DNA of 64,000 bases from Streptomyces sp. NRRL F-2664 (GTDB taxonomy: Bacteria > Actinomycetota > Actinomycetes > Streptomycetales > Streptomycetaceae). Below, one piece after another: positions 35,662 to 44,500 of the stretch. How positions within the stretch are numbered: the first letter of the stretch is position 1; every line of letters starts with the position of its first letter. The translations under genes were made by a program, and so were the position numbers. Below the pieces are notes generated by a model. The model ran no database searches. It was not told where the DNA came from and saw only the letters and a list, made by a program, of their open reading frames with translations. The stretch covers positions 1 through 64,000 of the forward strand of contig NZ_JOFX01000009.1 of assembly GCF_000719345.1 (NCBI RefSeq), written 5' to 3'.

Positions 35662-37367
35662 ACGGGGAAGAGAAGACCATGGACCACCCGCGTCCCGAGG
35701 ACATGTTCGGCGCGGTGACCGTGCCGGAAGCCCTGGAACGATCCGCCACCACCCCCCGCGGCATCACCGTCGTGAACCGCAGGCTCGACCGGACCCCGCT
35801 GCCCTACGCGCTGCTCGCCGCCGGAGCGCGGCGGGTGGCCGGCGGGCTGGTCAGGGCGGGCGTCACCAGGGGCGACCGCGTCGCGATCGTCTCCTCGACC
35901 TCGCCGGGCTTCCTGCTCAGCCTGTTCGGTGCCTGGCGGGCGGGCGCCGTGCCCGTCATCCTGCCGCTTCCGCACCGGCTGTCGGACCTGCCGGAGTTCG
36001 TCGCCGAGGTCAACCGCCGCCTCGACCACGTGGACGCGCGCTGCGTGGTGGTGGCCGACGCCTTCGGCGACTTCGTGACGGGCCGGATCACGGGCGACCG
36101 CCCCGTACTGACCTGCGGTGACCTGGCGGCGGAGCGTGAGGAGATCAGCGGTCCGGTCGAGACCCGGCCCGACGACCTCGCGTACCTGCAGTTCACCTCG
36201 GGCACCACGGGCCTGGCCCGCGCGGTCGCTCTCACCCACCGGCAGATGCTCACCAACGCCGCCGTCTGCTGCGAGCGCCTCGAACTGGAGCGGGACCGCA
36301 GTGTGCACGTGAGCTGGCTGCCGCTGTACCACGACATGGGCCTGATCTCCGTGCTCGCCGGCATGTCCTACGGGATCAGGCTGGTCCTGCAGCCGCCGGA
36401 GGACTTCCTGGCGAGCCCCGACTCGTGGGTGGACGCGCTGTCCCGGTTCGGGGCCACGAGCACGGTCGCCCCGAACTTCGCCTACGGCCTCGCCGCCCAG
36501 GGCATGCGGCTGCGCCCGCGCGACCTCGACCTGTCGAAGCTGGAGGTGTGCGGGGACGGCGCCGAGCCGATCCGCGCCGGCACCCTGGAGCAGTTCGCCG
36601 AGGCCGGCGCCGTGTACGGCCTGCGGCCGCAGGCGATGACCCCGATGTACGGAATGGCCGAGGCGACCCTGGCCGTCGCCATGGGGGAGGCGAAGCGGCC
36701 GCTGGTCTGGGACCACGTCTCCCGCGACGGCCTGCAGGCGGGCGGACTCGCCCGCCCCGTGCCCGCCGACGCCCCGGACGCCCGCGCACTGGCGGTCTGC
36801 GGCCCCCCGGTTCCCGGCGTCCGCGTCGAGATCCGGGATCCGGACGGCAAGCCGCTGGGCGAGCGGGAGGTGGGGGAGATCTGCGTGCAGAGCCCTTCCC
36901 TGATGCAGGGCTACTGGCAGGACCCGGAGGCGACCGCCGCCGTCCTGCGCGACGGACGACTGCACACCGGTGACCTCGGCTACCGGACCGAGGACGGCGG
37001 GGTCGTCGTCTGCGGCCGGATCAAGGACATGATCATCGTCTCCGGCCGCAACCTGTACCCCGAGGACTACGAGCACGTGGCCGCCAAGGTGGAGGGCGTA
37101 CGGCCCGTGTGCGCGGCCTTCGCCGTGCCGGACACCGAACGCATGGTCGTGGCCTTCGAGTCCGCCAAGGACGTGGAGGACCATCAGGAGGTGGCCGCCC
37201 GGGTGATGCAGCGGCTGCGCGAGCACCTGGGCCACGCCCCCGACAAGGTGGTGGCCCTGGACAAGGGCGCGATACCGCGCACCTCCTCCGGCAAGGTCCA
37301 GCGCGGCCTGTGCCGGGAGCGGTACCTGACGGGCAGCCTGCACCCTCTGGCGGAAGTCGCCCGCTGA
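35658..37367 (+). CDS. Fatty-acyl-AMP ligase-like enzyme (FAAL)
   Basis: The 569-residue adenylating enzyme shows YLQFTSGTTG (A3), SWLPLYHDMGLI, which is typical of FAALs, CGDGAEPIR, PMYGMAEATL and a C-terminal subdomain with DLGY and SGRNLYPED. FAALs activate a carboxylic acid as the acyl-AMP and pass it to a carrier protein without CoA. Its start overlaps the NRPS stop (ATGA), so it most likely loads the N-terminal carrier of that NRPS. The acid could be a fatty, dicarboxylic or aryl acid; sequence reading cannot decide. A second ATG seven codons later is possible. Confidence 0.88.
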   Translation: MNGEEKTMDHPRPEDMFGAVTVPEALERSATTPRGITVVNRRLDRTPLPYALLAAGARRVAGGLVRAGVTRGDRVAIVSSTSPGFLLSLFGAWRAGAVPVILPLPHRLSDLPEFVAEVNRRLDHVDARCVVVADAFGDFVTGRITGDRPVLTCGDLAAEREEISGPVETRPDDLAYLQFTSGTTGLARAVALTHRQMLTNAAVCCERLELERDRSVHVSWLPLYHDMGLISVLAGMSYGIRLVLQPPEDFLASPDSWVDALSRFGATSTVAPNFAYGLAAQGMRLRPRDLDLSKLEVCGDGAEPIRAGTLEQFAEAGAVYGLRPQAMTPMYGMAEATLAVAMGEAKRPLVWDHVSRDGLQAGGLARPVPADAPDARALAVCGPPVPGVRVEIRDPDGKPLGEREVGEICVQSPSLMQGYWQDPEATAAVLRDGRLHTGDLGYRTEDGGVVVCGRIKDMIIVSGRNLYPEDYEHVAAKVEGVRPVCAAFAVPDTERMVVAFESAKDVEDHQEVAARVMQRLREHLGHAPDKVVALDKGAIPRTSSGKVQRGLCRERYLTGSLHPLAEVAR

Positions 37368-37372
37368 CACCG

Positions 37373-37406
37373 GCTGCGGCCGCCCCCGGTGCGGGGCGGC
37401 CGCAGC
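37373..37406. terminator. Bidirectional terminator between convergent genes
   Basis: A perfect 14-base stem (GCTGCGGCCGCCCC and its complement) closes a 6-base loop. It lies between the convergent FAAL and P450 genes, so it can stop transcripts from both sides. Confidence 0.8.
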
Positions 37407-37420
37407 GCGGAACCGGCCGC

Positions 37421-38776
37421 TCAGCGGCGGCGGCTCACCACCAGGCGGGCACCCCGGGAGGGGATCAGCGTCACGTGGTGGGCCTTCTGCTGCTCCGGAG
37501 CCGGCCGGTCGGGCCGGATCTCGAACCGCTGGAGCACCTCGCGCAGCGCCACGGTCGCCTCCAGCAGCGCGAAGCCGGCGCCGATGCAGCGGCGGGCGCC
37601 GCCGCCGAAGGGGATCCACGTGTGGGCCGGCGGCTGGCCGTCGAGGAAGCGCTCGGGACGGAACTCGTCCGGCCGGTCGTGGTAGGCCGGGTCCGACTGC
37701 ACCATGCCGATGGCCGGCATCACCGTCACTCCGGCGGGCAGCCGGTAACCGCCGACCGTGAGCGGCCGGGTGAGCTGCCTGGCCACCTCGTACACCACCG
37801 GCTTGAGCCGCAGCGCCTCCTTGGCGACGGCCGTGAGGTACGCGTCGTCGCCCTCGTCCGCCGCGCGCTGCGCCCGGCGCAGCTGTTCGGGCCGGCGGAC
37901 CAGCTCGTGCAGGGCCCAGGCCAGACCCGTCGCGGTGGTCTCGTGCCCGGCGAGGAGGAGCGTGATCAGCTGGTCGCGCAGCTCCGCGTCGCTGAACCCG
38001 CCGCCCTCCTCGTTCTCCGCGGCCTGGAGCAGCCGCGACAGCACGTCGGTCCGGCTGTGCAGGTCGGCGGCCCGGCGCCGGTCGGCGATCTCCGCGTACA
38101 GCAGCTCGTCCAGCCCGCGCTGCAGCCCGATGTGGCGGCGCCACGGCCCGAAGCGCTGCAGCAGCGGGTAGGGCAGCCCGAGCAGGGTGACCGGACCGAT
38201 GTCCGCGATGCCGCGCACGAGCGGCCGCATCCGCGTCAACCGGGCTTCGTCGGTCACCCCGAACACCACCTGGAGGATGACCTCCAGGGTCAGTGCCTGC
38301 ATCCGCTCGTGGGCGCTGAACACCGTCCCCTCGGGCCAGCTCTCCACCTCCGCCCGCGTCAGCCCGCCGACCATGTCCTGGTAGCCGGCGAGCGCCGCGC
38401 CCGTGAAGGCGGGCATCAGCAGCCGGCGGGACCTGCGGTGCTCGGCCTCGTCGGTCAGGAGCACCGAGTGCTCTCCGAGGGCCGGCCCCATGATCGCGTT
38501 GCCCTCGCCCGCGTGCAGGACCTCCACCGGACCGCCGAAGACCGTCTTGATGTCCTCCTGCCGGGTGAGGATCACCAGGTGACGCGTCGGCGTCGTCAGC
38601 CGGAGCGTGAAGACGTCCCCGTGCCGCCGCTTCAGCAGCGGGAACAGCCGGTGCCGGTACTGGGCGAACAACAGGGTCTGGACGACCGCGGGCAGCCGCA
38701 GACCGGGCGGGCGTTTCGTCGAGCCGGTGACGGGCGCCGATATGGAGGTCGGCAGATCATCAATACCGCTGGTCAT
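37421..38776 (-). CDS. Cytochrome P450
   Basis: The 451-residue haem monooxygenase has the I-helix oxygen-activation motif AGHETT (about residue 270), the ExxR motif K-E-A-L-R-L-K-P, the P-E-R-F segment, and the haem-binding loop FGGGARRCIGAGFA with the axial cysteine. It has no membrane anchor, so it is a soluble bacterial P450 that needs separate ferredoxin partners. It lies between the NRPS set and the PPTase and is probably a tailoring oxidase for the cluster product. The ATG at 38776 follows GAGGGGGA. Confidence 0.95.
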   Translation of the reverse strand: MTSGIDDLPTSISAPVTGSTKRPPGLRLPAVVQTLLFAQYRHRLFPLLKRRHGDVFTLRLTTPTRHLVILTRQEDIKTVFGGPVEVLHAGEGNAIMGPALGEHSVLLTDEAEHRRSRRLLMPAFTGAALAGYQDMVGGLTRAEVESWPEGTVFSAHERMQALTLEVILQVVFGVTDEARLTRMRPLVRGIADIGPVTLLGLPYPLLQRFGPWRRHIGLQRGLDELLYAEIADRRRAADLHSRTDVLSRLLQAAENEEGGGFSDAELRDQLITLLLAGHETTATGLAWALHELVRRPEQLRRAQRAADEGDDAYLTAVAKEALRLKPVVYEVARQLTRPLTVGGYRLPAGVTVMPAIGMVQSDPAYHDRPDEFRPERFLDGQPPAHTWIPFGGGARRCIGAGFALLEATVALREVLQRFEIRPDRPAPEQQKAHHVTLIPSRGARLVVSRRR

Positions 38777-38907
38777 TGCGGAAATCCCCCTCGGAGAACG
38801 AACATGTGTGTTTCGTTCGCATGCAATTGCCGGTCCCGACTCACGCTAGCAGCCGCAACCACCCGCAGAAATGGCGGAAGAACGGTTCCGGTCGTTAGGG
38901 TCCCGAC
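38777..38907. promoter_or_regulatory. Divergent promoter region between P450 and PPTase genes
   Basis: The 131-base gap must drive both genes. A TAGCGT -10 element facing the P450 gene lies at 38843-38848 (read on the minus strand). A TTAGGGT-type -10 at 38894-38900 sits only 7 bases before the PPTase GTG, implying a leaderless transcript. -35 elements are weak, suggesting activator dependence. Confidence 0.45.
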
Positions 38908-39615
38908 GTGCTCGAATTGATCCTTCCGGCCTCCGTGGCATGCGCCGAGAGCTTTGCCGACGTACCCGAATCCACGCTTCTCCCCGAGGAATGGGAAGTG
39001 CTGGAGAAGGCCCGCCACGAGGGCCGCCGAAGGGAGTTCACCACGGTCCGCCACTGCGCCCGCACGGCCCTCGCGGACATCGGCGTACCGCCCGTCCCGG
39101 TGCTGCCCGGCGAGCGCGGAGCGCCGGTGTGGCCGCACGGAGTGGTCGGCAGCATGACGCACAGCGCCGGGTACCGGGCGGCGGCCGTGGCGCGCAGCGT
39201 CCACGTGCGGGCCGTGGGCATCGACGCCGAGCCGCACGCGGCGCTGCCCGGGCGGACGCTGGGGGCGGTCACCCTCCCCGAGGAGCGGGAGAGGCTGGCC
39301 GCCCTCGCCGCGGACTTCCCCCGCGTGCACTGGGACCGGCTGCTGTTCTGCGCCAAGGAGGCCGTCTACAAGGCGTGGTTCCCCATGACGCGGCGCCGGC
39401 TCGGCTTCCGGGACGCCTCGGTCACCTTCGACCCCGCCCGGAGGACCTTCCGCGCGCAGATCACGGCCGCCCAGGGGGACGGGCCGCCCGCGCCCCTCCT
39501 CTACGAAGGACGCTGGGCGGCCGCCCCGGACCTGCTCCTGGCCGCGGTCGCCGTACCCGCCGCCCCCGAGGCCGTCACGGATCGGCCCGACCCCGCTGTC
39601 CCGCCGAGGAGTTGA
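38908..39615 (+). CDS. 4'-phosphopantetheinyl transferase (Sfp/EntD type)
   Basis: The 235-residue enzyme attaches phosphopantetheine from CoA to the serine of ACP and PCP domains, here the carriers of both NRPSs and the PKS. Motifs are R-H-C-A-R-T-A-L (about residue 49), GAPVWPHG, GSMTHSAGYRAA, AVGIDAEPH (Mg-binding Asp and Glu) and FCAKEAVYKAWF. This composition matches the EntD/PPTase subgroup common in Streptomyces clusters. The gene is convergent with the MFS gene at 39575-40843, overlapping its end by 41 bases. Confidence 0.95.
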   Translation: MLELILPASVACAESFADVPESTLLPEEWEVLEKARHEGRRREFTTVRHCARTALADIGVPPVPVLPGERGAPVWPHGVVGSMTHSAGYRAAAVARSVHVRAVGIDAEPHAALPGRTLGAVTLPEERERLAALAADFPRVHWDRLLFCAKEAVYKAWFPMTRRRLGFRDASVTFDPARRTFRAQITAAQGDGPPAPLLYEGRWAAAPDLLLAAVAVPAAPEAVTDRPDPAVPPRS

Positions 39616-40843
39616 GCGGCGACAGCAGCGCACCGAGACCGACGAGCAGACGCAGGCCGCCCGCGATCGCGATGATCAGGTACATGTTGTGCCACTGCTG
39701 CTCCAGCACACCGCCCAGCACCGAGGCGACCGGGATCGACATGAAGGCGATCATGCGGGTGGTCGCCACGACCCGGCCCAGCAGCTGCGGGGGTACGGTG
39801 CGTTGACGCAGGACGAACCAGCTCACCATGTTCACCGTGCCGATGCCGTAGATCAGCGCCCACAGCACGGAGATGCTCACGACGTCCCGCAGCGGGACCA
39901 GCAGGACGATGCCCGCGCCCGCCAGCACCGTCCCCGCGATGACGACCCGCCCCGGCGCGAACCGCCGGCCCAGCCAGGGGCAGACGGCGGCCCCCAGCAC
40001 CGCCCCCGCGCCCTGCGCCGCGAAGACCACACCGATCAGGGCCGGCGACATCGACCGGTAGTCGCTCAGGTAGTAGACGAGGTTCGCCTGCACCAGCCAC
40101 GTGCCCAGATTGGCCAGGGCGAACAGGACCGCCCCGCTGAGCAGCGGCCGGTTGTCCCGTGTGATGTGGACCAGCGCGTCCTTCACCTCCCGCAGCAGGT
40201 TGCGGCGTACCGGGTCCGCCCCCGCCTGCTCCGCGCCCGGCGGCCTCGACCTCGTCCTGATCGCGACCATCGCCAGCGCCGAGACCGCGAACGTGCCGGC
40301 GTCGGCCCAGATCGCGCCCTCGTAGCCGACGGCCGCGATGAGCACGCCGGCCACGGCGGGGCCGGCGAGGCTCATCACGTTGTCGCCCATCTGCATCCAC
40401 GCGTTGGCGCGCTCCAGGTCCTTGTCGGGGACCAGGTCGGGCACCATCCCCTGGAACGCCGGGTAGTACAGCGGTTCCACGCACGCCAGCAGGAACGCCG
40501 CGAGGTACACCAGCAGGACCGACGAGGACCCGGACGTCACGACGAGCGCGAGGATCCCCGCCAGCACCGTCGCCGCGAGATCGCCCGCGACCAGGATCCG
40601 CCTGCGCTCGAACCGGTCGGCGATCACCCCGCCCGGCAGCGAGAGCAGCAGCAGCGGCGCGTACTCCAGGGCGTACACCACCGCGGTGTTCAGGGCGGAA
40701 CCGGTCAGCTCGAACACCATCAGCGGCAGCGCCAGACGGTAGATCCAGTTGCCGAGCCCGGACACCACGAAGGCGAACAGCAGCAGCTCGTACGGCGCGC
40801 CGAGCCGCCGCTTCGCGGGCGCGGCGCGGACGTCCGTGCTCAT
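39575..40843 (-). CDS. MFS exporter (EntS-like, MFS_3)
   Basis: The 422-residue protein has 10-12 hydrophobic helices and the MFS_3 motifs: the N-terminal G-L-G-N-W-I-Y-R, the loop P-G-G-V-I-A-D-R-F-E-R-R-R-I-L, and later G-A-V-L-G-A-A-V-C-P-W-L-G-R. This family includes siderophore and peptide exporters. Its ATG overlaps the last codons of the thioesterase gene (ATGA) when that gene is read in its proper frame. As assembled, the thioesterase frame runs into this gene without a stop because of a one-base insertion. It probably exports the NRPS-PKS product. Confidence 0.88.
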   Translation of the reverse strand: MSTDVRAAPAKRRLGAPYELLLFAFVVSGLGNWIYRLALPLMVFELTGSALNTAVVYALEYAPLLLLSLPGGVIADRFERRRILVAGDLAATVLAGILALVVTSGSSSVLLVYLAAFLLACVEPLYYPAFQGMVPDLVPDKDLERANAWMQMGDNVMSLAGPAVAGVLIAAVGYEGAIWADAGTFAVSALAMVAIRTRSRPPGAEQAGADPVRRNLLREVKDALVHITRDNRPLLSGAVLFALANLGTWLVQANLVYYLSDYRSMSPALIGVVFAAQGAGAVLGAAVCPWLGRRFAPGRVVIAGTVLAGAGIVLLVPLRDVVSISVLWALIYGIGTVNMVSWFVLRQRTVPPQLLGRVVATTRMIAFMSIPVASVLGGVLEQQWHNMYLIIAIAGGLRLLVGLGALLSPLNSSAGQRGRADP

Positions 40844-41593
40844 GAGGCCACCGCGCGCACCAGGCCCAGTACGGCGGACCGCTGCGGCCGGAGGTAGAAG
40901 TGGTCGCCGGGAAAACATCCGCACGCCGAACGGCCCGGACAGGTGCTCCCGCCACGCCTCCAGCTGCGCCAGCGGGATCGAGTCGTCGGTGCCGCCGAGC
41001 ACGGTCGCCGGGACGGGCACCGGCGCGGCCGGAGCAGGCCGGTACGTCTCGATGACCTCGTAGTCGGCCCGGAAGTACGGCAGCACCATCGCCCGCAGCT
41101 CGGGGTGGTCGCGCAGCCCCGCCGGGACCCCGCCGTGGCGGCGGTCCATCACGTCGAGGAAGTCCTCCTCGGGCAGGTCGTGGATGCGGCCCGGATGCGT
41201 CACCAGGCCGGGCGCGGGCCGGGCGGAGAGGAAGAGGTGCAGCGGCACCGGCCCGCCTGCGCCGGCCAGCGCCCGGGCCAGTTCGAACGCGACCAGCGCG
41301 CCGAAGCTGTGCCCGAAGAACACCATGGGCAGGTCCGCCTCGACCTGCTCGGCCAGCTCGGCCACCAGCGGGCGCATCCGGGTGTGCGGCCGCTCCTTGG
41401 CGCGCGCTCCGCGGCCGGGCAGCTGGACCGCGCACACATCGACGTCCTCCGGCAGATAGCGGTGCCAGCGCGCGAACTCCGAGGCGGACCCGCCCGCGTG
41501 GTGGAAGCAGTACAGCCGCAGCCGTGCCCGCGGCCGGTGCTCTGCGCGGACCGACCAGCGCGGCCGTTGGTCGTGGCCCACGGGCGCGTTCAC
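40840..41593 (-). CDS. Type II thioesterase, apparent +1 frameshift near its end
   Basis: This alpha/beta hydrolase of about 250 residues has the RL-Y-C-F-H-H-A-G-G motif, catalytic serine in FGHSFGAL, and a D-D-S-I-P aspartate region. The expected final motif P-G-D-H-F-Y-L, carrying the catalytic histidine, is present only in the +1 frame after a run of four A (40912-40915, plus strand). Removing one base restores a normal TE ending exactly at the ATGA overlap with the exporter gene. Type II TEs clear stalled carriers or release products; here no TE domain exists in the synthetases, so it could be the releasing enzyme. The GTG start overlaps the PKS stop (GTGA). Confidence 0.85.
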
Positions 41594-44500
41594 CGGGATC
41601 CCTCCGTCCGGCCGCGCAGCTGGGCGGCGAGGGCCGAGATGGTCGGGAACTCGAAGAGCATGCCGATGCTCAGCTCGACGCCCAGCCGGTCGCGGACCTC
41701 GGCGATCAGACCGACGGCGCTGAGCGAGTCCCCGCCCAGGTCGAAGAAGTCGGCGTCGTGGTCGATGGACCCCATGCCGAGGGCGGCCCGCCATGTCTCC
41801 TCCAGCAGCCCGGCGACGTCGGGGGTTCCCGCGCCGCCGCCGCTGCCGGCGGCCGGTACGGGAACGGGCCCGGCCGCCGGCTCCGCCGCTGCGGGAGCCG
41901 GTGTTGCCGAGGGCGCCGGCTCCGGGTCGGGTGCCGGGGGAGCCGCCGCCAGGGGCGCACGCGGTACCTCGGGCGGTACCGGTACCCCGTCGCGGTAGGG
42001 GCGCACGGCGACCTGGCGCACCCGGCGCCCGCCCAGCACGTCGAACAGCAGGGCCACGCCCTCGCCGGGCGGGATGCCGTCCGAGGGCGGCAGTCCCGCG
42101 GACTGCGCAGCGGGCTCCGCCGCGGGCCCGCCTGCGGAGCGCTCGCCGTGCCGCGGACCGGCCTCGAAGGGATTGCCCTCCACCTTGCGCATCGTGAAGC
42201 CGCGCACGGAGACCGCCACCACCCCGTCCCCGTCCACCAGGTCGATGTCCGAGACCAGGACCCCGCCGTCACCTCCGCCGCCCACGTGCCGCACATGGCA
42301 GGTGAACTCCGCGGGCAGGTCCCGGTACACCGTCACCGCGGAGTACAGCAGCGGCAGGTGGTGCGCGTCCTCCCGGCGCCGGGTCAGCGCCGTGGCACTG
42401 TCGAGCAGCGCCGGATGCAGCGGGCGCCCGTCCGTCTCCCCGCGGAAGCGCTCGGCCAGGGCGAGCGAGCCCAGCTGCTCCTGCGCCGAGCGGCGCAGCG
42501 CGGTGACGTTGAGCCAGTGCGGACCCAGCTCCGCCAGGTCCCCGGCCCCGGACGCGTCGACGCTCTCCGTCATCCGCGCGGCCACCGCCGCAAGGTCCAC
42601 CTCGGGCGCGGACGCCCCGGCCGCGGCCCCGATCCGCCCGTCGCAGTGCACGGCGGAGCCGGTCCGTACCGAGAACGCCCAGGCGTCGTCGCCGCGCGGC
42701 TCCAGGACCACCCGGACCCGCTCCGTCCCGTCGACGAACAGCGGCCGGCGGAACACCACGTCGCCCAGGCCAACGGGCACGCCCGCGAGCCCCGGGCACA
42801 ACTCCCGGGCGGCGCGCACCACCAGGTCGAGATGGCCGGTGCCCGGCAGGACCGCGCGCCCGGCGAACCGGTGCTCGTCGAGCACCCAGTCCTCCTCCGA
42901 CAGCTCCTCCTCGTACACCAGCGCCTGCGGGGCGCGCCGCTGCCCGGGTCCACGGTGGACCGGGCGGCCATCCCCACGTCGGCCCAACTCGGCCAGTTGA
43001 CGCTCACGCACCGCTGCCGGGAGACCGCGGCGTGCGCGTCGAGGAAGGCGTTGGCCGCCGCGTAGTCGGCGCTGCCGACCAGGCCGGAGATCGAGGCACG
43101 GCTGGAGAACGACGTGAAGAAGTCCAGCCGGGGCCGGTCGGCGAACAGCCGCTCCAGCACGAGCGTCCCGAGCATCTTGGGCCGCAGCACCGCCCGTACC
43201 TGCTCGGGCGTGCGGAAGGCGATCAGGCCGTCCCCGGGCAGGCCGGCCGCGTGCAGGACGCCGTGGATCTGCCCGGCCGCGTCCTCGACGCGCCGCACCA
43301 GGGCCCGCATGGACTCCTCGTCGGTGACGTCGCCGCGTTCGGCCAGCACGCGCGCACCGAGTCGTTCCAGACCGGCCACGTCCCCGGCGGCGGCCCCGGT
43401 GGGGCCGGAACGGCCGATCAGGACGAGGGTGGGCGCGAGGCCGGTCTCGGCGAGCCCCCGCGCGACGGCCAGCCCGAGTCCGCCGAACCCGCCGGTGATC
43501 AGGTACGTCCCGCCCGGGCGGACCGGCGGTTCGGTGGCCGGCTCGTGCGGGACGGGCACCTCCACCGGTACCCAGCGGCGGTCGCCGCGCAGTGCGACCA
43601 CCGCCGGCCAGTGCGGCTCCTGCACCTGCTGGGTGACCAGGTCCGCGTCCGTGCCGGACGACACGTCGAGCAGCATGCACTGCGCACCGGGCACTTCGAG
43701 CGGAACGGTCCGGGCCAGCCCCGCCAGGGCCGCCTTGGCCGGGTTGACGGCCTCCCCGCCGGACACGTCGGCCGCCTCGGCGGCGAGCAGCAGGAACCGG
43801 GCGGGCAACCGCAGCCGGGAGTGCCGCAGCACCGTCCGGACGAGGGCGTACGCGCTCTCCACGCCCGCGGCGGCCTGCTCCCCGAAGGTGTCGGGGGTGG
43901 CCTGCGGCCAGGGCTCGGCGGCGAGGGCGTGCACGTAGACGGCGGGCTCCTCGCCGCGGGCCAGCAGCCCGTCCAGCACCGAAGGCAGGCTGTCGGGGCG
44001 GGCAGGCACCACCCGGTGACCGGCCCGGCCCAGTACGGCCGTCACGTGGCGGGCGGCGTCCGGGTCCTGCGGCAGCAGCGCCAGCGCGACGCTGCTGCGG
44101 TGGCGCGGCGACCGCGCCCCGGTGGGCACTTCCTCCCAGCGCATCACCGACAGCGGGGACGGCGCGGGCACGGCTGCGGCCGCCGGTACGGGCGCCGGTG
44201 CGGGCCGCGCCGCCTCGGACGGTGCCTGCGCCCGCACACCGTCGGCGGCCGGTTCGGGCTGCCGCGGTGCGGGCACGCCGGGCTCCGCCTCCTGCGGCGC
44301 GGGCGGGCTGATCCAGTGCCGCTCGCGCTGGTACGGGTACCCGGGCAGGGAGATCCGGCGGGCCGGCCGCTGCGGGCCGACCGCGTCCCAGCGCAGGTCG
44401 TGGCCCTCGGTCCACAGGGCCCCCGCCGCCGCGAGGACGGCCTCCCGGTCGCTCCCGGCCGGGCCGAGGCCGGGTACGGCCAGCACGTCCGCGCCGTGCC

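Noticed and set aside
39575..41593. Genuine thioesterase-MFS fusion protein
   Set aside because: The fusion exists only because of an apparent extra base in an A run. In the alternative frame the TE recovers its GDHFYL motif and ends in a normal ATGA overlap with the MFS gene.
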